Assembly: GCA_021826605.1 (NCBI GenBank)
Contig: JAKAZF010000026.1
Coordinates: 1 to 12,059 of the forward strand
Length of the DNA: 12,059 bases
DNA from: Planctomycetota bacterium
Lineage (GTDB): Bacteria; Planctomycetota; Phycisphaerae; WQYP01
Reading direction: 5' to 3'
Below, piece after piece: positions 6,244 to 12,059 of the stretch; position 1 is the stretch's first letter; every line of letters begins with the position of its first letter. The notes below the pieces were generated by a model. That model was not told where the DNA came from. It worked only from the letters and a program-made list of their open reading frames with translations, and searched no databases. The position numbers and the translations under genes were made by a program.

Positions 6244-7758
6244 ATGCAACATGCTCGATATTGCCGTGTGCCTCTGTGGGCCGCAATTGCTTTTTCAGGG
6301 CTTCTGCCGGCCACACAAGTTGCCATCGCCGCACCGGTAAGCGTATCGGCAACGTGGTCCAAGGTCATCGGGACATCGCCGACCACGCCCACGTTGCAGG
6401 TGGTGGTAAACCCCATGCTTCGGCCGCAATCCCCCATCAGCCGGCGCGCTTTTCAGGCACTGCATCGACTGAAGGCTGATTTTGTGCGTTTTGTACCGTG
6501 GCTGCCCTATCCGCAGTTAGGGGTGGCGGAACTTAAGCCACCGGCCAAAGGGCGGACTTTCTGGAACTTCCATCTCATAGACCCGATGGTACGGGACTTT
6601 ATGCGTGCCACCGCCGGGCATCCGGTGATTATGAACTTCAGCACGATTCCGGAATGGCTGTATCAAACACCTAAGGCCGTGGCGTGGCCCGCAAACCCCA
6701 ACCAGGTTTTCTGGGGTTATGAACAAGGCACGATGTTGCGCAAGCATAGCGTGAAAAAAGTCGCCCAATATTACGCCCGCCTTGTAAGCTGGTACACGCG
6801 GGGCGGCTTCCGGGATGAATATGGCCATTGGCATGCATCGCCTTACCATTATCACTTTGCCTGGTGGGAAGTGCTCAACGAAGTGGATTTCGAGCACCAT
6901 ACCAATGTACAAACATACACACGTCTCTATGATGCTATAACATCCGCCATTCATAAGGTTTCACCGCATACCAGATTCGTGGCCATGGCGCTGGGTGCCC
7001 CGGGCAATGATCTGCCATGGTTCAAGTATTTTCTTAATCCCCGCAACCACGCACCGGGCACGCCATTACAGATGATTTCCTATCATTTTTACGCCACCCC
7101 GTCTGCCGCCGACAAACCCGCCGACTGGCCCAAAATATTCTTTTCGCAGGCGAAAGGATTCCTTGGCACCGTGCGAAAAATTCAGGCTATTCGCCGGAAG
7201 CTTTCACCGCAAACCCAGACGGACACGGATGAAATCGGATCCATCCTGCCCTTTGACACAGCCCCAAAACTGGCGCGGCCCATACCCAATATGTACTGGA
7301 ACTTAAGCGGTGCCATGTATGCCTATCTGTTCGCCCATCTGGCGCGCCAGGGCATTCAAATTGCCGGTGAAAGTCAGCTTATTGGTTATCCCAGTCAGTT
7401 CCCCAGCGTCTCAATGGTCAACTGGACCACCGGTGTACCCAATGCGCGGTTTCGTGTGCTGCAGTTATTGCATGATAACTTCGGCCCCGGTGATAAGATC
7501 ATCGCCACCCGCGCCACTGCACCGGGTATTTTTGCCCAGGCCTTTGTAACGCCTGCCGGCGTGCGGAAAATTCTACTGGTCAACGAACGCAATTCTCCCG
7601 TTGTGCTCAACATTCCCATTGCGAAAGCGTCCATGCTGCAATGGGTCGATCAACACACCGCTGAACATCCGCCGGCACATCGCCTGCTGGAGCACAACCA
7701 TCTGCGTCTGGGCGGATTGGCCGTTGCAGTCATAACCCTGGGAGCAAAGCCCCAATAA
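6244..7758 (+). CDS. Secreted glycoside hydrolase, GH39-like
   Basis: The 504-residue product begins with a signal peptide (hydrophobic core about 11-28, likely cut near A30) and then a clan GH-A type (beta/alpha)8 hydrolase. WEVLNEVDFEH carries the likely acid/base E213 in the NE motif that ends strand 4, and TDTDEIGS carries the likely nucleophile E330. Other family-like blocks are FWNFHLIDPMVRDFM (106-120), NFSTIPEWLY (131-140) and MISYHFYA (277-284). A beta-rich C-terminal part (about 400-500) fits the accessory sandwich of GH39. GH39 includes beta-xylosidases and alpha-L-iduronidases, so the substrate is uncertain. GAGGAG at 6233-6238 is an excellent ribosome site. The isomerase gene follows after 36 bases, suggesting one transcript for sugar use. 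Confidence 0.85.
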   Translation: MQHARYCRVPLWAAIAFSGLLPATQVAIAAPVSVSATWSKVIGTSPTTPTLQVVVNPMLRPQSPISRRAFQALHRLKADFVRFVPWLPYPQLGVAELKPPAKGRTFWNFHLIDPMVRDFMRATAGHPVIMNFSTIPEWLYQTPKAVAWPANPNQVFWGYEQGTMLRKHSVKKVAQYYARLVSWYTRGGFRDEYGHWHASPYHYHFAWWEVLNEVDFEHHTNVQTYTRLYDAITSAIHKVSPHTRFVAMALGAPGNDLPWFKYFLNPRNHAPGTPLQMISYHFYATPSAADKPADWPKIFFSQAKGFLGTVRKIQAIRRKLSPQTQTDTDEIGSILPFDTAPKLARPIPNMYWNLSGAMYAYLFAHLARQGIQIAGESQLIGYPSQFPSVSMVNWTTGVPNARFRVLQLLHDNFGPGDKIIATRATAPGIFAQAFVTPAGVRKILLVNERNSPVVLNIPIAKASMLQWVDQHTAEHPPAHRLLEHNHLRLGGLAVAVITLGAKPQ

Positions 7759-7794
7759 CATCTGGAAATATTACGTCGCGAAATCGAGTTTGAA

Positions 7795-9261
7795 ATGCCT
7801 GATACAGCTTTTGTTACGCCGGATACCTCATCTAAACACCGCACCGCCAAAGTCGGGCTGTTTGGTATCGGGCTGGATACCTATTGGCCGCAGTTTCCAG
7901 GCTTGAAGCAACGCCTGGATGGCTATCTCACGGTTGTGGAGAATCAGCTTAAACGACCGGGAGTAGCGGTTGTTAATCTCGGTCTGATTGACTCGCCTGA
8001 AAAAGCTCTCAACGCCGGGCATGATTTCCGCACTGCGGATGTTGATCTGATATTTTTGTTTGTCAGCACGTATGCCCTGTCTTCCACGGTTCTGCCCGTG
8101 GTTCGCCGCGCGAAGGTGCCGGTGATTATTCTCAATCTCTCCCCGGCTCCGGCCATGGATTACGTCAAATTCAACGCCATGGGCGATCGCACCGCCATGA
8201 CCGGTGAATGGCTGGCCTGGTGCCAGGCATGCCCGGTACCCGAGATTGCCAATGTGTTTAACCGCTGCCAGATTCCCTTTCATCAGATTACCGGCGTGCT
8301 GGAAGGCGATCCGGAAGTCTGGCAACAGGTGGATCAGTGGATTTCAGCGGCCATTGTGGCCCATGCGATGGAACATAACCGCCTGGGCGTGATGGGCCAT
8401 TATTACGGCGGCATGTTGGATATTTATACCGACTTGACCCGGCAATGCGCTGTGTTTGGCGGCCATATTGAAATATTGGAAGTGGACGAGCTTGCGGCTC
8501 TGCGGACGAAAGCCCACGCGCAAGACATCGCCCGCCGCCTCGCATACTTTCATGAAGTTTTTGACATACGCAACGACTGCCCGGAGCAGGAACTGGAACA
8601 TGCGGCGCGCACCAGTGTGGCGTTGGATCAACTGGTGGAAAATCATCAGCTTGGTTCTCTGGCTTATTACTACATGGGCTCCGGCAACCCCGCCAATCAA
8701 GATACCATGAGTTCCATTATTCTCGGCACGTCCCTTTTAACCGCACGCGGTATCCCCGTGGCCGGAGAAATGGAAATAAAAAACGCCCAGGCTATGAAAA
8801 TAATGGACGCCTTCGGAGCGGGCGGCTCATTTACCGAATATTACGCCATGGATTTTAATGATGACGTTGTCCTGATGGGCCATGACGGTCCCGCCCATGT
8901 CGCCATGGCGCAAGGCAAAACCCGAGTCCGGCCCCTGCAGGTATATCACGGCAAAGTCGGCAGGGGACTGTCGGTGGAAATGTCCGTCAAGCACGGCCCA
9001 ATCACGCTGCTATCCGTGGTTGAAACCGGCGATGGAAAGCTCAAACTCCTGACCGCGCAAGGCGAATCCACAGCCGGCCCCATCCTGGAGATTGGCAACA
9101 CCAACAGCCGCTACCGCTTTCCCATCGGTGCCCGCGCGTTTGTGGAAACCTGGAACACCCAAGGCCCCGCCCACCATTGCGCCGTCGGAACAGGCCATAT
9201 CGCCGAAAAGATCAATAAATTCGGCAATCTTGTGGGCATCCCCACAGTTCGCATCTGCTAA
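7795..9261 (+). CDS. L-arabinose isomerase family protein
   Basis: The 488-residue product belongs to the L-arabinose/L-fucose isomerase fold family, closest to AraA: a cytoplasmic metal-dependent aldose-ketose isomerase. By eye the four metal or catalytic residues of E. coli AraA (E306, E333, H350, H450) correspond to E325 in AGEMEIKNA, E348 in GGSFTEYYAMDF, H363 in VLMGHDGPAH, and H460 or H461 in GPAHHCAVGTGH. The length is close to AraA (about 500). Similarity outside these blocks seems modest, so I leave the symbol empty; it may act on another pentose or hexose. No strong ribosome site precedes the ATG at 7795; the 36-base gap to the hydrolase gene suggests co-transcription. An intrinsic terminator follows at 9277-9308. 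Confidence 0.85.
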   Translation: MPDTAFVTPDTSSKHRTAKVGLFGIGLDTYWPQFPGLKQRLDGYLTVVENQLKRPGVAVVNLGLIDSPEKALNAGHDFRTADVDLIFLFVSTYALSSTVLPVVRRAKVPVIILNLSPAPAMDYVKFNAMGDRTAMTGEWLAWCQACPVPEIANVFNRCQIPFHQITGVLEGDPEVWQQVDQWISAAIVAHAMEHNRLGVMGHYYGGMLDIYTDLTRQCAVFGGHIEILEVDELAALRTKAHAQDIARRLAYFHEVFDIRNDCPEQELEHAARTSVALDQLVENHQLGSLAYYYMGSGNPANQDTMSSIILGTSLLTARGIPVAGEMEIKNAQAMKIMDAFGAGGSFTEYYAMDFNDDVVLMGHDGPAHVAMAQGKTRVRPLQVYHGKVGRGLSVEMSVKHGPITLLSVVETGDGKLKLLTAQGESTAGPILEIGNTNSRYRFPIGARAFVETWNTQGPAHHCAVGTGHIAEKINKFGNLVGIPTVRIC

Positions 9262-9271
9262 CAGCCTGCGG

Positions 9272-9295
9272 AATTTGAGATTTTAAATTTGAAAT
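9272..9295 (+). repeat. Direct repeat, left copy (AATTTGAGATTT type)
   Basis: These 24 bases match 9593-9616 at 22 of 24 positions (differences at the 13th and 20th). The copy overlaps the terminator hairpin after the isomerase gene. The pair brackets the CACAGATT inverted repeat, 297 bases apart. Confidence 0.7.
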
Positions 9296-9308
9296 CTCGG
9301 ATTTTTTT
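9277..9308 (+). terminator. Intrinsic terminator of the hydrolase-isomerase unit
   Basis: GAGATTT at 9277-9283 pairs with AAATCTC at 9292-9298 around an eight-base loop; after GGA, seven T follow at 9302-9308. It lies 15 bases after the isomerase stop codon. The stem is AT-rich, but the shape and T run are those of a factor-independent terminator. Confidence 0.7.
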
Positions 9309-9384
9309 AGCCGCCCTCTTCAGATAGTCGTACATTTATTGCGCGGCCGCCCTCCAAGCACAACAACGCAACCGCAGAAATAAC

Positions 9385-9551
9385 GATCCACAGATTCCAC
9401 CGATTAACGCAGATTTTTGTGCCCTAGCCCAACGCGGAAGCGTTGGGTTCGCTGCGGAATGCCATGTTATGGCACGATGCCCTTTCGCCCGTCGCAATCG
9501 ACCTGGCCGATCACCCGTTAATCTGTGTCAATCTGTGTGAATCTGTGGATC
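9385..9551. repeat. CACAGATT inverted-repeat element enclosing copy B
   Basis: The left arm (9385-9415) starts GATCCACAGATT and continues with two more degenerate GATT units. The right arm (9520-9551) is its near-perfect reverse complement, made of three CACAGATT units at a ten-base period ending at GGATC. By eye about 27 of 31 positions pair with one gap. The arms enclose about 104 bases that include the dispersed structured element. No open frame is inside, so if mobile it would be non-autonomous. Similar CACAGATT-type words are, from memory, common between genes in Planctomycetota and Verrucomicrobiota. Confidence 0.75.
9421..9514 (+). repeat. Dispersed structured element, copy B
   Basis: This is the second copy of the element at 842-929. 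It has a perfect 8-pair hairpin, CCCAACGC (9428-9435), loop GGAA, GCGTTGGG (9440-9447); on the plus strand the loop is a GNRA-type tetraloop. A second hairpin TGCCAT-GTT-ATGGCA follows at 9460-9474. The segment CGTCGCAATCGACC (9490-9503) is the best-kept part outside the first hairpin. It sits inside the CACAGATT inverted repeat, whereas copy A does not, so the two repeat types are separable. Confidence 0.65.
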
Positions 9552-9590
9552 CCCTTCGTCACGCATCATCCAATAAGCGGCCCGCATCGT

Positions 9591-9616
9591 GAAATTTGAG
9601 ATTTCAAATTTCAAAT
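9591..9616. repeat. Direct repeat, right copy, with hairpin
   Basis: Bases 9593-9616 repeat 9272-9295 at 22 of 24 positions. Here GAAATTTG (9591-9598) pairs with CAAATTTC (9605-9612) around AGATTT, a perfect 8-pair stem, so the two base differences between the copies re-register the hairpin. No long T run follows on either strand. It could be a terminator remnant for the minus-strand gene that ends at 9714. Confidence 0.65.
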
Positions 9617-9713
9617 GTTTAACACAATCCAATCCCTAAAGTCATGAATTTGTTTTGCGACAGCACCATTTCTCCAATGCGCCCCGGCATCGCAGATCGC
9701 AACTCCGCATTGC

Positions 9714-11972
9714 CTATTTAATTTTAGCGGCGTAAATGCCACGGGCCGCCCAGTATTTTTCCATAGCCACTACGGAAACCGATTCATCCGCCTTATTCGT
9801 GAAATCCCATTCCAAGGGCTGCGCGGGCAGGTTGGGGGGAAAGCGATGCAGTCCAAATTGCTCGGGTCTTCTCCCGGCAAGGTTGCATAGGATGACCAGC
9901 GGGTCGGTGATCTCATCCGGATAGAACATCTGGCCTGCAAACCCAAATGTGGCAGCCACCGGCTTCTTTATTTGCAGGTCAGCCAGTAAATATGGAACCA
10001 GCCGCGCGTCCGTGCCGCAGCGGGAGACCAGTATCATATTTTGGCCCACCCTTCCCTCTGGCCCATAAGCGTGAGAAAAAGGCCCGATATCACTATGAGC
10101 GAGCAATTTCGCGGCAGTTATCAACCGCGATTGGATGCCCCTTGGACGCCATCGCACCAGAATATACGACGCGCGGCGACTGTTACTCGGTATGGCCGTG
10201 CCGGTGTGATCCGGGGTGACCCCCTGGATCTGTTTGTAAATAATCAATTTCCGCCTGCGGAAATGAAGGGTCCACGTAAGCGGCGAACCAGCCCGCTTCG
10301 GCAGCCATGGAGGAATTTCCCGCAATGTGGCCCGCCGCCACAGGGCACGGACGATAACCGCGTCCGGGCGACGTTTCCAGAACAGGTTCATAGCCGCCAA
10401 ACTCGCGGCCTGACTTTGGCCGTCGATGAGATGCGCCAAGGCTCGCATTTCCGCCGCGCCATTGGGAGGCGGCAGCGCGTAGGCCGCATAGAGCTGGCTA
10501 CGGCCCTCCTGCGAGAATGCCAGAGAAACGTCGAGAATAACGGAACCCCTGGCCCCCCAAGTCAATATTTTCTTTTGTGATTTCGCCGGGCGGCGCAGCG
10601 CCCACCGGTACCAGTTGATCATGCCGCACTTAAGACTGAAAAGTCCGGGCCACTGTTTGACTACACCGGCCCAGATCACGGGAGAGGACACAGCACCATT
10701 TGGAGGAGGGGCCGCCGCGCTGGCCGCTTCAATCCCATGCTCATTGCACCATATCTTTATACGCCGGATGGCCAACGCCTGTTGTCCCGCGTAGATGAAG
10801 CGCTTCACGCGCGGGGCGTGCGACGCCCCCTGGCTCACAGTTACCAAACCGAAATGCGTCGGATTCAGATGCTCATCCACAAGAAGAAGCCATAATACTT
10901 CGGTAAAAGCGTTACTGTAATACTGCCGCCCCAGGATAATGCTCGGGTTCATACCGTTTTCGGGACCTTCCAGAAAGCCCAGCAGATACGACGCTGCCGC
11001 TGGCGGCGGAGCCATCTCAAACAAGCTGCGGTAGTTATTCCAATTCTGAATAAAAAAACGGGCGGAGTGGGAGAAATTGACGACGTAATCCGATGCGCCG
11101 ACATCCGGCATACCGTATGTCAGCGCTTTGACCAACCACTTACCAAGGCTCCTGGGATGCCAACGCAGCAAAATCTGACAGGCACGATGCTGGTCAGAAA
11201 AATTTATAACGGTTCGGGAACCGCCGACCGCAGTTACCGATTTGCCATGAAACTCCACTTGCCATCTGGAGAGCGCCGCCGCCGCCGGTACATGCCATCC
11301 ATACCGCCCGCTGGCAAGGTCAAAGGGAGCATACCCGGTGCATGTCGCCATCCAGAAAAGCAACTTTACTCCCAGCGCGTCGGGCCGCCGCGTCCAGAAG
11401 ACGTTCAGGGCCTTCAGGCGGACATAACGGCTTCCATCCACCAATAGCGAGTCCAATAGCCATGTGCTGCATCTATCGCCAATCAAGTTCAGTTTGTCGA
11501 TCGCAGCGGCACGTTCACGGCGGCGCGGGGAAAAGGCCGCCGTGGCGACAGCGGCGTATTGCTTGTTACGTATCCATTGCCTCAAAGATTCGCGGTACAG
11601 CTGGGGCGCAGTGTCAATCCATCGCGCTAACAGCAGTTTCCCCTCATACCGCCGAAGGGCGGCCCGCCGCCGGGCATCCATGCCAGGCCCCTTAATATTC
11701 CGCGTAATGTTTTGGCAATGCCGTAGAACAGTCTCCAGGGATCTTGCCTGCGACGCCGCCTGCCGCCGCAAACCCGGAGCCAGCGAAAATGATGTTGCGG
11801 GATGTGCCGCCGGGCCAGACCGCGTTGCAAAACTCCCGACCGTACCGGTGGACGCCCCTCCGCTGGGTCCCTGCGGCTGGTCCACGTCAATCGGCTTGGA
11901 GAACCAGACCTGTCCAGCCATAACGACCGCCACGAACAGCACCGCGACAATTGCCCAGAGGACGTAGCGCAT
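9714..11972 (-). CDS. Membrane-anchored protein of unknown function with duplicated halves
   Basis: I do not recognise the family of this 752-residue protein. It starts with one hydrophobic segment (about 3-22, an anchor or uncleaved signal) and a Gly/Ser/Ala/Pro-rich linker (about 30-65), so most of it should lie outside the cytoplasm. The rest is two diverged copies of one unit, about 114-416 and 443-750. Matching blocks are NVFWTRRPDA (190-199) with NLFWKRRPDA (529-538), ILLRWHPR (267-274) with ILVRWRPR (603-610), THFGL (372-376) with EQFGL (704-708), and GIEAA with GIYAA at the two unit ends. Helical, Arg/Leu-rich repeats recall HEAT-like solenoids, but this is a guess. ATG 11972 is chosen over GTG 12008: GGAG lies eight bases upstream and the promoter at 12014-12022 would start transcription near 12007. 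No partner gene is nearby. Confidence 0.75.
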   Translation of the reverse strand: MRYVLWAIVAVLFVAVVMAGQVWFSKPIDVDQPQGPSGGASTGTVGSFATRSGPAAHPATSFSLAPGLRRQAASQARSLETVLRHCQNITRNIKGPGMDARRRAALRRYEGKLLLARWIDTAPQLYRESLRQWIRNKQYAAVATAAFSPRRRERAAAIDKLNLIGDRCSTWLLDSLLVDGSRYVRLKALNVFWTRRPDALGVKLLFWMATCTGYAPFDLASGRYGWHVPAAAALSRWQVEFHGKSVTAVGGSRTVINFSDQHRACQILLRWHPRSLGKWLVKALTYGMPDVGASDYVVNFSHSARFFIQNWNNYRSLFEMAPPPAAASYLLGFLEGPENGMNPSIILGRQYYSNAFTEVLWLLLVDEHLNPTHFGLVTVSQGASHAPRVKRFIYAGQQALAIRRIKIWCNEHGIEAASAAAPPPNGAVSSPVIWAGVVKQWPGLFSLKCGMINWYRWALRRPAKSQKKILTWGARGSVILDVSLAFSQEGRSQLYAAYALPPPNGAAEMRALAHLIDGQSQAASLAAMNLFWKRRPDAVIVRALWRRATLREIPPWLPKRAGSPLTWTLHFRRRKLIIYKQIQGVTPDHTGTAIPSNSRRASYILVRWRPRGIQSRLITAAKLLAHSDIGPFSHAYGPEGRVGQNMILVSRCGTDARLVPYLLADLQIKKPVAATFGFAGQMFYPDEITDPLVILCNLAGRRPEQFGLHRFPPNLPAQPLEWDFTNKADESVSVVAMEKYWAARGIYAAKIK

Positions 11973-12013
11973 CAATTCCACTCCGCAATTTGACTTTCTC
12001 GCCTGCACACGCG

Positions 12014-12022
12014 ACTATACCA
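12014..12022 (-). promoter_or_regulatory. Extended -10 promoter for the duplicated-unit protein
   Basis: Read on the minus strand this is TGGTATAGT, an extended -10 element (TGn before a five-of-six TATAAT match). No good -35 box lies 16-18 bases upstream, which extended -10 promoters can do without. The transcript would begin near 12007, about 35 bases before the ATG at 11972. Confidence 0.45.
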
Positions 12023-12059
12023 TAATCGTTTGATCGGGAAACTGTAATAGCCTGGCGAA

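Larger units (their letters stand above)
9262..9713. other. Repeat-rich intergenic region without genes
   Basis: These 452 bases lie between the converging isomerase gene and the large membrane-anchored protein gene. I see no plausible coding frame. The region holds, from left to right, an intrinsic terminator, a nine-base direct repeat GCCGCCCTC (9310-9318 and 9346-9354), a CACAGATT-type inverted repeat enclosing copy B of the dispersed element, and a second AT-rich hairpin. The AT-rich hairpins at the two sides are themselves near-identical direct repeats. Confidence 0.75.

Noticed and set aside
5950..6252. Upstream in-frame extension of the acylphosphatase
   Set aside because: It would double the length of a very uniform family, has no motif or ribosome site, and overlaps the start region of the divergent hydrolase gene.
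9385..9551. Insertion sequence or autonomous transposon
   Set aside because: The inverted arms enclose only about 104 bases with no open frame and no clear target-site duplication; at most a non-autonomous element.
10041..10580. 179-codon plus-strand frame within the large minus-strand gene
   Set aside because: The minus-strand frame is open for 752 codons and shows internal protein-level duplication across this stretch, so the plus frame is a shadow.
11464..11967. 167-codon plus-strand frame opposite the N-terminus of the large protein
   Set aside because: It is antisense to the signal-anchor region, which has a proper start, ribosome site and promoter; the frame has no recognisable features.

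Overview
This window looks like chromosomal DNA from a moderately GC-rich bacterium, most plausibly a member of the Planctomycetota (Phycisphaerae-like). That placement rests on how the STAS and HATPase proteins, the short-helix superoxide dismutase and the SHOCT protein read to me, and on heptamer and CACAGATT-type intergenic repeats of a kind I associate with such genomes. It is inference; there is no marker gene here. I see no rRNA, tRNA, transposase, phage gene or CRISPR array.

Layout. (1) 1-925: a Fe/Mn superoxide dismutase-family gene on the + strand, preceded by a short heptamer repeat and followed by a structured repeat element. (2) 926-3054: three minus-strand genes reading leftward, a small SHOCT membrane protein, a long cation diffusion facilitator and a DUF1802 protein, the last two tightly linked. 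(3) 3157-4286: a plus-strand partner-switching pair, a STAS anti-sigma-antagonist-like protein behind a strong promoter and an RsbW-like HATPase. The intergenic stretch between the SHOCT and STAS genes carries divergent promoters. (4) 4457-5949: minus-strand acylphosphatase and ABC-2 permease, 50 bases apart. (5) 6244-9261: a plus-strand two-gene unit, a secreted GH39-like glycoside hydrolase and an L-arabinose isomerase-family enzyme, closed by a good intrinsic terminator. (6) 9262-9713: a gene-free stretch packed with nested repeats. (7) 9714-11972: a minus-strand gene for a membrane-anchored protein of unknown function built from two diverged copies of the same ~300-residue unit.

How the genes may work together. 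The hydrolase and isomerase form a plausible sugar-use unit: an exported enzyme releases a sugar and a cytoplasmic enzyme isomerises an aldose. No transporter or kinase is present. The STAS and HATPase proteins would act as switch partners controlling an unseen sigma factor or other target. The remaining genes look like ordinary housekeeping or stress functions (superoxide removal, metal export, membrane transport).

The most unusual signals are non-coding. A ~90-base element with a compensated hairpin occurs at 842-929 and again at 9421-9514, the second copy lying inside a CACAGATT inverted repeat that is itself bracketed by 24-base direct repeats. The duplicated architecture of the last protein is the main coding novelty.
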